NCBI GenBank assembly: GCA_012934845.2
Contig: WNNJ02002886.1
Span: 59,604 to 123,603 of the forward strand
DNA length: 64,000 nt
Direction: 5' to 3'
Origin: Pomphorhynchus laevis
Taxonomy: Eukaryota > Acanthocephala > Palaeacanthocephala > Echinorhynchida > Pomphorhynchidae
Positions 1 to 10,198 of the stretch are shown piece by piece. The notes below the pieces were generated by a model that was not told the origin of the DNA, searched no databases, and saw nothing but the letters and a program-made list of their open reading frames with translations. The position numbers and the translations under genes are program-made. Each line of letters opens with the position of its first letter. Position 1 is the stretch's first letter.

Positions 1-579
1 GATGTAACTATTTGCATTCAGATCTCAAAGATATCGACTAATTATTAATTAAAATGCAATATGAAAATATATAAGAGTAAGGGTCATTTTATTAAATACA
101 AAGAGATAATCTTATAATAATATTATAATCATCTTATATAATATTATAATAATCTTATAATTATAATATTATATATAATATTATATAATATTATTGTATA
201 TAATATTATTAAAAGTATTCGTAATTTAAAATAATCCATATAGGAATGCATCGATTATTTTAAATATTCAATAAAACATTTATTTCCAACTCTAAAAGTT
301 TTTATTCTGACTATTAAATTAGTAATTTATATATTTATTTAGGATTTAAGAAAGTGCGGACTATTATCACAGATTTCGACAAAGATATGGTGCATTTAAA
401 ATTAATTTAATCTTAGCAAGCTAATAAATATTAAATATCGCATAAAAAAATAAAAAGAATAAAAATATAATGACAAATTACAAATAAAAATTAATTTATT
501 AATTTAATTATTTTTATTATTTAATTAATTTGTAATAATAATTACAAATATTAATGACAAACAAATATGTGAAGGATAC
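1..579. other. AT-rich stretch, no gene seen
   Basis: Very AT-rich sequence with short TA and TAA runs (for example 118-200). It should be part of the PDSS1 intron after exon 4. I see no exon-like coding segment, RNA gene or element end here. Confidence 0.6.
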
Positions 580-866
580 GCAGCTACGATCACAGTACCT
601 ACAAACACAGTTCGGGCCTTTAAGATGTCAGGATAACTTAATTTGCATATCTTATCATGGTATCCATTAACAGGCACCCACCTAAAATTAATGGTCGTTT
701 AATAGCTCTTGCGTTCATCCATTCGAATTTTGTATACGCCAGCGTCGGAAAATATTCAGGATCTACATGTGATAGTTTTTCTTAAAAACGGTTGCTATTT
801 CTTAAAAATTCGTCAATCTGAGGAAGTCGAAAAGAATTTTTTAGCTGCATACTGCATAAATTTACT
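580..866 (-). pseudogene. Decayed unrecognised coding-like segment, copy 1
   Basis: Read on the minus strand, 866 to about 640 gives a protein-like stretch with NSFRLPQIDEFLRN, then SHVDPEYFPTLAYTKFEWMN, then RAIKRPLILGGCL, with one in-frame TAA. The reading can be followed further, after a frame change, down to about 580. A diverged second copy lies at 1350-1592, where the codon matching the TAA is CAA. I do not recognise the protein. It could be an old exon duplication or the end of a decayed element. It lies inside the intron after PDSS1 exon 4 and does not look like PDSS1. Confidence 0.4.
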
Positions 867-979
867 GGTCACCATCAAATGATAGGGCACCTAAATTCTT
901 AGCATACGAGGTTGTTAAAGCAATCGTAGCCGCTGATGTAGCTGTACCTTTAGCTGATTACAAGCACAATAATATCTCA

Positions 980-1270
980 TGCGATTGTACCGAGCTTACA
1001 TTAGGCGTCATTATGACCAGATAATCTGCGTTCAATACACATCTTACAGAAGGTAATTGCTTGAAAATAAATGAAGGAAAATCCATAACAATAAAGGAAA
1101 AGAGTAGATGTCTTAATGGGTCACATTGTAATACTCCTTTGTATACTGTAAAATCATCCGATGAACGTCGCCCATATTCTCATACAGCTTGGATGAAGTA
1201 TCTCATGAATTAATTAGAACTTTATGAGTGATTAAGGAGTGGATCTCTCTCTATATGAGTTTATATCGCT
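980..1270 (-). mobile_element. Remnant of a non-LTR reverse transcriptase
   Basis: The minus strand carries, across frames, a GVLQCDPLRHLLFS segment (near 1117-1145), which resembles the GVxQGDPLSPLLF block of RT domains. It is followed by LNADYLVIMTPN (near 1010-1033), a damaged form of the YADDLVIM catalytic box. Several stops and frame changes break it, so it is a fossil. It lies between the two copies of the unrecognised segment at 580-866 and 1350-1592. Confidence 0.4.
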
Positions 1271-1349
1271 TAAAGATCCCGAACCTTTGTATAACATCTT
1301 AATTATACCGTCGTTCCACGATATTGGTAGACATAACAGACACCCGACA

Positions 1350-1592
1350 AATTAATGATGGTTTGATAGCTTTTGCGTTCATTTATTTGGATTGTGCATA
1401 CGTTAATGTCAGAAAATATTTAAAGTTTACCCGTGATAGTTTTTCTTGAAAACTGTTGTTATTTCTTAAAAATTCATCAGTCTGAGGAAGTCTAAAAGAA
1501 TTGTTTAGCTGTATACTGCATAAATTTACTATCGATGTGGTTACGACTTTAAATATAAATACAAATATTATATAAATAGAAATAACAAGCAA
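1350..1592 (-). pseudogene. Decayed unrecognised coding-like segment, copy 2
   Basis: A second, diverged copy in direct orientation of the 580-866 segment. The minus-strand reading contains NSFRLPQTDEFLRNNNSF and QEKLSRVNFKYFLTLTYAQ, then stops. Copy 1 and copy 2 agree over roughly 180 bases. The protein is not recognised. Confidence 0.4.
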
Positions 1593-1726
1593 CTAAACTC
1601 GAAACAGTTGAAATCAAATAAGTGTTTGGCTAAATGCCAAAACAAAATATAATCTAAATAATTTTATTCCATGCTTAATAATTTAATGGTTAACTTATCA
1701 ACTAGGCGTCTTTTAATAATCAATTA

Positions 1727-1829
1727 CTAATAACAACGAAAATTGCTGAAATGATCAATATAGCGAGTCTAATTCACCACGATATAATTGATGATAGTGA
1801 TTTAAGGCATTATGTTGCTAATAACAACG
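1727..1829 (+). pseudogene. Inverted fragment of PDSS1 exon 3 flanked by a 12-base direct repeat
   Basis: Bases 1739-1812 on the plus strand repeat the central part of PDSS1 exon 3 (which lies on the minus strand at 2238-2388) with scattered differences. The copy reads KIAEMINIASLIHHDIIDDS where the gene has KIAEMIHTASLIHDDVIDDS, so the first Asp of the DDxxD box is replaced by His. The insert is bracketed by identical CTAATAACAACG at 1727-1738 and 1818-1829, which look like target-site duplications. It is in the intron after exon 4, opposite to the gene, and is too short to be functional. Confidence 0.8.
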
Positions 1830-1969
1830 TTACAAATTAATAAAACTGAACATGCGCATCTTTGAAATATCTTGTCATCACTTCTTCAAAATAATAGCAA
1901 AAAATTTGAAATAGAATTCATACATAAAATTAAACAAAAAGGTATATTAGAATGAATTAAACGACTTAC

Positions 1970-2188
1970 AGCCTTAGAGCTATTTGCAAATAAGCTAGCC
2001 GTTTTAAGATATATTCTTTTAAGGTAATTTTCAAAATTAATATGTTCTTTAGTAGATCGCAACTGCATAAATTCGCCAGTAACAAGATCTTCAATAACTC
2101 TGGCTAACAATATAATTACATCGGGATTTCGTAGTCCGGCCAGCAATCTCGACGCTACAGCTAATATGTAATCACCTGTTAAAATCGC
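1970..2188 (-). CDS. PDSS1: PDSS1 exon 4: trans-prenyl diphosphate synthase subunit 1
   Basis: This exon encodes about residues 181-253. It begins after an acceptor TAG at 2190-2189 with AILTGDYILAVASRLLAGLR and continues through VIEDLVTGEFMQL and KTASLFANSSKA, which align with the GDLILSAAS, VVEDLVRGEFLQL and KTASLIANSCKA blocks of animal PDSS1. It ends in phase 0 before a GTAAGT donor at 1969. The intron to exon 3 is only 49 bases. The exons carrying the second Asp-rich motif are not found in 1-1969 and must lie beyond the left edge. Confidence 0.93.
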
Positions 2189-2237
2189 CTACAGAAATGG
2201 ATGCGCAATACATAAACGTTACAAAATCTAATATTAC

Positions 2238-2388
2238 CTTTTTAGATCCCCATTTGCTTCGAACTGTAGGTTTTGAACGTCGTAAATCACTATCGTCAAT
2301 TACGTCATCATGAATTAGACTCGCTGTATGAATCATTTCAGCAATTTTTGCAACCTCTTGTTGTTTTTCTGTAATACAGGATCCATGA
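2238..2388 (-). CDS. PDSS1: PDSS1 exon 3, first Asp-rich motif
   Basis: This exon encodes about residues 130-180, with MIHTASLIHDDVIDDSD (DDxxD magnesium and substrate-binding motif near residues 157-161) and SKPTVRSKWGSKK. The acceptor TAG at 2390-2389 leaves one base that completes the Ser codon begun at the end of exon 2. The donor follows AAG at 2238. A later AG at 2370-2369 gives a frame that cannot join exon 2, which decided the start. Together with the GKHIRP motif in exon 2 this identifies a long-chain trans-prenyl synthase. Confidence 0.94.
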
Positions 2389-2733
2389 CTAGCAATTAAA
2401 AATTAATAAAATGAAAACTATTGAAATTACCAACTTAAATAAAACCAAAATACTTCAAATTTAATTTTTTAATTTTAATAACATTGAAATTAAGATGGAA
2501 GTATTTAATTTTATGAGTGCGTAAAGAAATGATAAAAACTTCAATTAGAGAGTCTGAAAATGCATTAAATCTTTAATAGTATTTATTTACATCATATATA
2601 TCTTTGATATTATTGTATTGCGCGAAAACGGATTTAGTTGTATATATATCTTTGACATTATTGTATTGCGATAACAAACGGGTTTAGTTGTTCACCACAT
2701 TTGTGTATATAGTGTTGTATTTGTGTATGTGAA
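2389..2733. other. Intron sequence, AT-rich, no gene
   Basis: Part of PDSS1 intron 2. The only structure seen is the two-copy 48-base tandem repeat listed separately. Confidence 0.6.
2594..2691. repeat. Two-copy tandem repeat, 48-base period
   Basis: The unit contains TATATATCTTTGAYATTATT followed by GTATTGCG and GGRTTTAGTTG. The copies start at 2594 and 2642 with a few substitutions and a small indel. Confidence 0.8.
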
Positions 2734-2858
2734 TAAATGGTTTAAGTAAGTAAGGGTTTTATTAATAACTGATAAAAACTTAAGAAACAAAAACATGCAA
2801 AAGACAACTTTAAATAGAAGCTGTTCACGACGTGTATTTTGAAATCTTCAACTTATAT

Positions 2859-5316
2859 TCACGGCCTCAGGACCAGAGGGATCTGAGCCCCTCGGCCGCT
2901 CCAGCGCGCCGCCCTCTGACTGAACCATTCGGGGTCTCTCACACACCTAAGAGTCCAGTCAAGTCGGACTATGGTTGGTAATCTTGTGATGAGGAGCTTG
3001 AGAAACCTTAGTCTTTGTTCTGGGGGACGTCCTCGTGAGACGAAGACTAATCCCGAGATAGCCCAAGTACCCCAGAGGCGCACTTGGGTTATCCCATTCA
3101 ATGACAGATGCTGGGCCCGTTTCAGAGCCCACCTAGCTTTCTTCAGGATACGTTTAAGTCTATCCAGGTCAGCTTTCGCCGACCAATTCACCGTAACGGT
3201 GAACCCCAGATATTTTACTCGACTCGTGAAGATGGGGAGTGGTTGATGCTGCAAAATGGAGGAGAGTGCAGAGAGTGTTAGTCTCTTAAGTTTCTTTTTG
3301 GTGGCAGGAACGCCATTAAAGACAACCACCTGTGATTTAGAGGAGTTTAAAATAAGATTGGATGGGGCAACTGATCTTTTAATCTTAAAAAGAAACGGCT
3401 GATGTCAGAGATTACATCTTTGCACCTGCGTCCAGAGAACAAGGCTGTGGTATCATCAGCATATACCACTAGATGTTGATCACGTTTAAAATTCTTGAAT
3501 AGTACAATGGATGCAGCAAGATATAAGATAGGAGAAAGTGGGGATCCTTGAGGTACACCTGTAATAGGGTAGAACTGACGCGCATCAGGGTCGTCTTCAT
3601 AGTAGAACCGCTTGGTGTACAACAATATCTCCATCCTGTTAACAATTCTCGCAGGCAACCCGAGGGACCTGAGAGAGGAGATAACGAAGGGAATGGAGAT
3701 CCGGTCAAATGCAGCTGAAAAATCAAGAAAAACAGCCACAGCAAGCTGATGACTATTATCCTGACAAAACTGATGCACTTCACCAATTGCTGAATGGACC
3801 GAGCGCCCTTTGACAAACCCATGAAAACTCGGTGGGATCAAATTACGCCTACATAAATGAACGCGGATTCTACGCGCAAGCGCTTTCTCATAGATGGATA
3901 TGAGGGCGTTTTGAATAGAGATGGGCTGCAGATCTTTAGGACAAGTGACTAATCTCTTTTTGGTAAAAAAAAACTCGACGGCTGATGTTGATTTCCGCTA
4001 TGTCAGACGGGGAGGCTAATAGCATTGTGATGGCGACCTCCTTTCTCTGACTGTATGTCAAAAGCTGACAGACACGAGTGGTGAGTGGCGCGTGGGATTT
4101 GGAGGTGCCCGGGAGTGGTCCCCAGGAGTTAAGGATATCTGTAACAGATAAGTCCCTACTCCTGAAGTCACACCAAGGCGGGATTGGTTGGGGAGAATGA
4201 GTGGCTCCATAATTATGTAAGGAAAGTGACTCCTCTAAAACTTTGTCAAGGCCTATGCTACCAATCCAAACCAAGGCTCTATCCTTCCAGCAAGCAAACT
4301 TCTCCTTCTTGAATATCTTCCAGAAGGAAGCCTGAGAAGGGTTTAGGTGAGCAATGCTCGCCCTATCCCTGCTCAGCTAAAGCCTATATCTAGAGCTATA
4401 ATATTTATTCGAGAAGATATGTCTGGCGGAAACAGAGAGATTGGGAAGGTGTAACATTTTAGCTAGGACCTTGAGCTTTGTTGGAGTAGGATTGTATATT
4501 CGACCTTTATATGTAGTCGAAAGGATCGCGGTAGCTTGCGATGAGAGGTAGGAATTAAATTCGGTCAAACTCTCAATTCCAATTCTGGGGAAGAGTTGGA
4601 TAGCTGCCTGAAAGAAGGCCACTCTAATAGGATCAAAGTGAAACCTTCTTCTAAGCAACGTATCGTTCTCTAGCCGCCAGCGAATTAGGTCATGAGAGGT
4701 GGTCTGTTGTTGACGCGACTGCTCGGTGCAAATGGGTTTCAACAACCACATCTTATGTAGCAGTAATATGTCGAGGAGAGAATTTGTTGTAGAGCAATGA
4801 AAGGTTGGGGAAGGTGGTTTATGAATAATATAGTCGATCCTTGCTCTGCGGAGTGCTGCATTAATCCAACGACCAGTTCTGTCGTTGAAGTCACCAAGTA
4901 ACATGTCATAACCGCTCCCCAATATTTGATTCAGGAGGTCACGGTTCTTGTGAATTTCTCCTGGCCGAATATAGACATTGGCTATGCTTATACGCTTACC
5001 GTTCTTACAAAGTGATATAGCTAAACAAGATAGGGCTGGACAAGAGTAGTTTAATAGGAGGGATGATCTTAATGAGCTTTTTACTAGGGTTAAAAGACCT
5101 TGTGATGAAGAGGAATGAGGGGGTTATGTAAGGAGTAAAGTGGGTGTATATGTGTTTAGGGATAAATCGAGTAATATCCTGGGGGAGACGCATATACCGC
5201 GTCTCCTGAAGGACTATAACATCTGCATCTCTACCAGATAGAAGGCTAAGGGCGGAAGCACCTCCCGAATTCCACTGAAGGATATTCAGTGAAAAAGGTC
5301 CTTGATTACTTCCCAT
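2859..5316 (-). pseudogene. A1 ORF2: APE endonuclease and reverse transcriptase, broken
   Basis: From 5316: SLNILQWNSGGASA and VIVLQETR (endonuclease start and catalytic QE), then LLGDFNDRTGRW near 4900 (GDFN motif). The RT follows with FLDFSAAFD (motif A, near 3725), GVPQGSPLSPILY (near 3550) and VVYADDTT (catalytic YADD, near 3465). The C-terminal thumb region ends at 2859. Pieces fall in three frames (5005-5316, 4377-4922 with 3936-4274, 3347-3841, 2859-3329), so several frameshifts and stops have accumulated. RT motifs themselves are intact, suggesting moderate age. The product would have nicked target DNA and copied its own RNA. Confidence 0.88.
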
Positions 5317-5350
5317 TGCGTAAGTGTTACCGAAGTGGGACGCCCTCCAC

Positions 5351-6556
5351 CTAGTCGCAACTAGAGGCGGAAAGGTCGCCTTTACCGCTTCCCGTCACGA
5401 CAAATGGAGTCGCTTGCCCACGGGCGATATCTTCATTTCCCTCGTTAGCCATAGCCCAGATCGAATCCTTCCGAGCAAGCTTCAGAGCGGCTATGCTCAG
5501 CGCTGACCCGTTTCGTTTCTTAGATTTTGGTGGCTTCTTAATATTGTTGGTCTTCCCAGAAGGAGGAGAACGGAAGGATTCCGCTAATTGACCCACCAAT
5601 TTTTGGACCAATTTTTCAAGTTGAATCATTGATGCCTGATGCTGCATTTCAATAAGTTTAAGAATTTCCGTGTCCGGTATCCTGTCGTCTTTCTTGTTAG
5701 ACGAGTCAGCTTCCACGAAGCTAGTCGGTTTTGCTTTCACACCCCTGTGTCTATTTTGGTACGCCTTAAAGATTTTACACTTTTTTGACCATGCGGGGTG
5801 CTCACCACCGCAGTTTGCGCAAAATGGCTTACTTTCGCACTTCTCAGGATGTATAGCAGTTGTACCACACACGCCGCACTTATGTGGTAAAGAACATTCA
5901 GTGGACCAATGCCCCCACTGATGACAATTGTTGCAGTGAGGGTACGTTAGTGAGTCGGTTTCGATTATTGAAAATCTCAAATTATACCCCATAAAAGGAT
6001 TGCATGTCGAAATCGATAGTTTTAGAGCTTCATCAACCGGGGCATTGCAGAACGCCACGGGAATGGGGAAGCCTTTAATCCCTTTTATAAAGCGAACGTT
6101 AGAGATTTTGTAATCAGTTTCTAGGGCTGATATATCTTCTTCTGAAATGTATGTGGGCATGTTATTTATCTTTATTGTTGCCAGGATTGGTTTGGAAGCA
6201 ATTATACCTTGTTCCGAATGCTCTTTTTTAAAGTAGTCGACGTACGACATTGCGAGATCAGGAGTGCAGAATGAGATTTTAATCTCAGATTCATAATATT
6301 TAATCGCATTGAACAATATCCTTTTTTAAAATCGATGGGCAAAGCCTCTTATAAAAACATTGAACATGTTCTGCCTTTCCAGAGGCACCAAAAGTCTGAT
6401 AATCACCAGGTTGGATAATTTTGGCACCGGGGGAAGTTCACCCTCCGGAATATATTCAAGAGAAGCTAAATCTCCACTTACCTCGTTTATTGCATTGGCA
6501 GGAAAATTAGTTTTCATTGAGTTCTTTGAACGCTCCGACATGCTAAATTTACTCAT
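5351..6556 (-). pseudogene. A1 ORF1: gag-like zinc-knuckle protein, one in-frame stop
   Basis: It starts with MSKFSMSERSKNS only about 16 bases inside the element's 5' end and runs in one frame to 5351. There is a single in-frame stop at 6326-6328. A central region with FNAIKYYESEIKISF precedes three Cys/His knuckles: CNNCHQWGHWSTEC, CGVCGTTAIHPEKC and CANCGGEHPAWSKKC, a pattern known from Jockey- and I-type ORF1 proteins. A Ser/Lys-rich tail follows. It would bind element RNA. The same protein is recognisable in the A3 copy (57481-57975). Confidence 0.87.
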
Positions 6557-6685
6557 TTTTTTGAATGTTTTTTAAATGGTTTTGTGTGATAAAGGCTAAC
6601 GCCGAAACGTCAAATATAATTTGTTGTTTCATTGTTTTGATTGTTTTGATTATATAGCTGGATGGTAAGTTATTAAAATTAGTGT

Positions 6686-7075
6686 TGTGATGTCTATTTT
6701 CACGAGTCGAGTAAAATATCTGCGGTTCACCGTTTACGGTGAATTGGTCGGCGAAAGCTGACCTGGATAGACTTAAACGTATCCTGAAGAAAGCTAGGTG
6801 GGCTCTGAAACGGGCCCAGCATCTGTCATTGAATGGGATAACCCAAGTGCGCCTCTGGGGTACTTGGGCTATCTCGGGATTAGTCTTCTTCTCACGAGGA
6901 CGTCCCCCAGAACAAAGACTAAGGTTTCTTAAACTCCTCATCTCAAGATTACCGACCATAGTCCGTCTCGACTGGATTCTTAGAGGGTAAAATACCCCGT
7001 ATGGTTCAGTCAGAAGGCAGCGCGCTGGTGCGGCCGGATGGCTTAGATCCCTCTGGACCTGAGATCGTAATGATA
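6686..7075 (+). mobile_element. Family A 3' fragment, inverted relative to A1
   Basis: Plus-strand copy of the last part of A ORF2: WSAKADLDRLKRILKKARWA, VRLWGTWAISGLVFFSRGRP and LDWILRG, then the C-terminal region. It matches the A1 3' region (2870-3245) closely but in opposite orientation and lies just outside the 5' end of A1, so A1 is bracketed by an inverted repeat of about 380 bases. It is 5' truncated. Confidence 0.88.
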
Positions 7076-7139
7076 AGGAAGATAAAGGAAAGGCTACAAC
7101 TTGAATGGACAATTGATTTAATGTGTTTTCTGCATGATT

Positions 7140-8040
7140 AATTTCTACAATTTACAAAAAATTTTTCAACAAAATTTCCAAAATTGTAGTGGGAGGGATC
7201 TGGCACTGATGAGTCATTGTGATGACGAAACGGCATTCGTCATTCTTTCGCGTCTGGCTTACATGTTTTACAATTTTTTTTATCACTTATATAGTTATTT
7301 AACAAAACCCTTTATTTTGACATCCCATATTTTGAGTAAATCAGTTCTTTGCATCATCCTTGCTATATTTATCTGTTGTCTTACAACATTTGACGATAGC
7401 CGCTTTGTGTGAAATTCTCTAGAAGATTCATTGCTTCATATTCAAAAGTCGGCTGATGAGTAAATCTTTTGGAATTGCCTTGTTGTAAATTATGTTGCGT
7501 TTAGTATAAGAAAGATGACAACTTTGGCATCTTTGTATATAGGATGGAATCCAATTTTATTTCCGGTAAACTTTCGTTTTTAGTGCACCATCTTTTCCCC
7601 GATTCAGTTGAATATTTAAAAATCTTGATGGTTCAGTATAGTCAAAAAGTTCTAATGTGAATTAGAGTTCACTTGATCTATTCAGTTAGTAGATAAAACG
7701 TTTGAGTTCACAAGGCTCACAAGGGATAATAATTAGAACGTCATCAAAATATATAACCAACAGCTTTGGCTGTGGGTTATATATATTTTGTCGATGTATT
7801 TTGTGTATGATCTTTCCATGCTGCTTTTGTAATTCTTCTATATATAGCCTTAATACCTATATTATTGTCGATACTCGTGTAAAGCGGTTCAACATCCAGA
7901 GTTGCAATAGTGTAAAAAGTGCCATCAAGTTTCAAGTTTGTTCTGTAGGCATACAACAGTTGGAAAGAATCGGTCTGAATATTTGCCAGGTCACAAATGT
8001 TTGCTCAATCTTCATGATCTCATACTAAACAATATATGAC
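7140..8040 (-). mobile_element. Penelope-like reverse transcriptase remnant
   Basis: Minus-strand reading around 7950-7850 gives TFYTIATLDVEPLYTSIDNN, matching the F.T.DV..LYT.I block (RT motif A) of Penelope-like RTs. Downstream pieces include a damaged YIF-x-D-D box near 7750 and RWCTKNESLPEIKLDSILY near 7570. Many stops are present. It lies in PDSS1 intron 2 and is opposite in orientation to the second RT fragment at 9660-10127. Confidence 0.62.
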
Positions 8041-8252
8041 CAGCATGCCAGAGAGCATCTCGGGCATTGCAGTTTCTGGAGATCATGATAAAAGGTTTCA
8101 TATGTTGCGTGAAATCTGATAATCCTGGATTCGTAGCCTAGCAATCAAGAGCGCAAGCCAAGTACGGAGAGCGACAGCTCAAATCTCAAACGAGTCAAAT
8201 TTCGACAAGAAGAGTTGGTAGTCAGCCTTCCGATGAGCCTGGGGGCTACCTA

Positions 8253-8282
8253 TATGAGGCAGGGTAAAAACCCTGCCTCATA
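8253..8282. repeat. Perfect hairpin, 13-base arms
   Basis: TATGAGGCAGGGT, a loop of AAAA, then its exact reverse complement. It lies 30 bases left of the inverted-repeat element at 8312-8922. Confidence 0.9.
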
Positions 8283-8311
8283 GGGTAAAAAACGGATATG
8301 ACAATAGTGCT

Positions 8312-8922
8312 GTTAGTAGTCAGGGTGTATGGAATTGGAAGCCATGAAGGAAGGATTCTATAGTCATAAAGGAAGGATTCCACCATTATATATAGTTATC
8401 AAGAAAAGCTTGCAACTGTGGTCCAGGAGTCAAAGCTGGCTACGATTGATTTTTAATCCATATTTGCTGCTAAATAACTGGACTTGGATCATCAGCTCCA
8501 TCAGTCTAATGTATTACTCCGAGACGTTCCTAATCACCCAGCAGTCATCGTCAGTCGATGAAGTGGTTAGGGTGCGTTTCCACTGCTTTTGTGATAACTG
8601 TAAAGACACCAGCAATTCCTCACGGTGCTAAACGAAACTCAGGCGCATAACGCGTTTTTAAAGGCTTGTTGCGTGTGGACTTTTTAGTTATTCTTTATAT
8701 GCACAAATGCGTATAAGTTGATTATGAGGGCACTGAATTTCCATACATATTGTGTAGTATGAGATCATGAAGATCGATTGAAATTGGAACTCATGATATT
8801 GTTATGAATGCTTAATTATCTATTGAAAATTTGCTTGCTCACACAAGGTGACTTTCGCGTTGAAAACCAGTTACGAAATCCTTAATTCATGACTTCCAAT
8901 TCCATACACCCTGACTACTAAC
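8312..8922. mobile_element. Non-autonomous inverted-repeat element (MITE-like)
   Basis: The ends are inverted copies of about 45 bases, starting GTTAGTAGTCAGGGTGTATG and continuing GAATTGGAAG, with a few differences inward. No transposase is encoded in the 611 bases. If the two TA dinucleotides at 8314-8315 and 8919-8920 are the target duplication, the termini would be GTAGTCAGGG, compatible with a Tc1/mariner-type origin. The CAGGGTG core could also suggest hAT, but no 8-base duplication is seen. Superfamily is unresolved. Confidence 0.75.
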
Positions 8923-8949
8923 GGCCCCATTTCTACACCAATGGGGCCG
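8922..8949. repeat. GC-rich hairpin, 10-base arms
   Basis: CGGCCCCATT, an eight-base loop, then AATGGGGCCG. It abuts the right end of the 8312-8922 element. Confidence 0.85.
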
Positions 8950-9155
8950 CTACAAGGTTGGATTTTAATTTCAATGAAATAAAGGGGCCGACATGTTGTG
9001 TTTTTATTGTTTTATAGACATTTTGCACACTCATTTCATTGTCCATTGCTCGCTTTGTTTATTGGAAGAACGCAGCGATGGTAATAATTTAGCTGCTTAT
9101 CGCACATTATCTGCGCTATAAAATTCTGTTAAATTATTTTTTCATTGTATGATCT

Positions 9156-9480
9156 TTATTTAAAATTACATGGTTTGCAGCGCCATCGCGACCCTTTTTT
9201 AAATTTTTTAAAATCCCCTCTTATATTGTTCATACGGATTTTCATTCGATAGATGGTCTCGTCTACATATTGTTCTCCACATGTTTCGCAGGTACACATA
9301 TAAATTATATTCCTGGATTTGCATGTGCAATTACCTTGTACTCGATGCTCAAAGCCAATCACCGTACTTTTAAACAATTCACAACTTGGGCACCGTTTAT
9401 CACAAAAATCTACTCGAGACACTATAATGTCAAGACTTGTAAATCGACAGCAGTTTATTTTTCATCTTCTTGAGATAAAC
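9156..9480 (-). mobile_element. GIY-YIG-like endonuclease fragment of a Penelope-like element
   Basis: From 9422 the minus strand reads CPSCELFKSTVIGFEHRV, then CTCKSRNIIYMCTCETCGEQ, YVDETIYRMKIRMNNIRGDF. The spacing of a Cys-rich lead, an IIYMCTC block and EQYVDET-x-R resembles the C-terminal GIY-YIG nuclease of Penelope-like elements (C..C..QYVGETG.....R...H). The expected G of YVGET is D here, so it is probably inactive. The fragment ends at a stop at 9156. Confidence 0.6.
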
Positions 9481-9659
9481 TGGCATTATCTTTCGAAAAG
9501 AGTGAGTCCGCACATGAAGATATTGGTGATTTACAGATCAGAGAGTAGCTAGTCGTTACATCACTGCATGATAACAATTAAAAAGTGTTAATGCAAGTTA
9601 AAGATGTTAATTAAATAATCAAACTTAGTTAAAAGTAGGGGCATCTATATTTAGACACA

Positions 9660-10127
9660 AAAAAAAGTGTTCCAATGGGTGGTAATAGCAGTCCAATTAT
9701 AGCTGACTTGTTTTTAAGCTTTATAGAATATGAATTTGTTCATAACTGTGTAAAAACTAAATCTAAATTATATAAAGATATGAAATGTTTCGATACATTG
9801 ATGATATATGTGTATTTAATTCTAATAATTTTTATTCAATTAGTGAGCACATTTATCCAGAAAGCCTTATTCTTAACAAAACCAATATTAATGATAAAGA
9901 AGGTGTATACCTAGAATATGAACATTAAATTAACATTAACTAAAACTATTATTAATTTATATCGTAAAGATGACATATTTAAATTTACAAGAAACATATT
10001 TTTGCATGAGCATTCATGCATACCATATAATATAAAATATAATACATTAAATAATGAAATTTTAAGAATTGCAACAATATGTAATGATATTGGCTTTCTT
10101 CAAAATCATTTAAATAATTTAATATAA
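9660..10127 (+). mobile_element. Penelope-like RT fragment with YIDD box
   Basis: MGGNSSPIIADLFLSFIEYE starts at 9675, the RT block known as MGTxCAPLLADLFLYSYE in many invertebrate Penelope-type RTs. Shifting frame near 9780 gives FRYIDDICVFNSNNF (catalytic YIDD) and HIYPESLILNKTN. Another shift near 9915 gives INLYRKDDIFKFTRNIF and IPYNIKYNTLNNEILRIA, the conserved tail of the same family. At least two frameshifts make it a pseudogene. It ends about 70 bases from PDSS1 exon 2. Confidence 0.7.
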
Positions 10128-10198
10128 AAATAATCAAATATCATTAGAAATTTAATTATTACTTAATTTATTTTACTATAAAAATATTAAGAGTTTAC

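Larger units (their letters stand above)
2744..6572 (-). mobile_element. LINE family A, near full-length copy A1
   Basis: A two-ORF non-LTR retrotransposon on the minus strand inside PDSS1 intron 2. ORF1 is a CCHC gag-like protein; ORF2 has an APE-type endonuclease and an RT, and no RNase H is seen. The predicted ends are flanked by TAAATGGTTT at 2734-2743 and 6573-6582, a candidate 10-base target-site duplication. The 3' end has AATAAA and a CTTA tail like the other A copies. It is more GC-rich than the surrounding intron. Clade is uncertain: Jockey, R1 or I-like from the domain order. Stops and frameshifts mean it is dead. Confidence 0.85.

Noticed and set aside
9-1969. Remaining PDSS1 exons with the second Asp-rich motif
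   Set aside because: Searched on the minus strand for FQ..DD..D and flanking blocks; none found, so they are taken to lie outside the window.
2971-3246. Plus-strand open frame opposite LINE A1
   Set aside because: Antisense shadow of the well-supported A1 RT C-terminus. The same applies at 6549-7112, 5670-5921 and 19637-19951 opposite real coding sequence.
7702-8028. Plus-strand Cys-rich small protein
   Set aside because: It is the antisense of the Penelope-like RT segment with a clear motif A on the minus strand.
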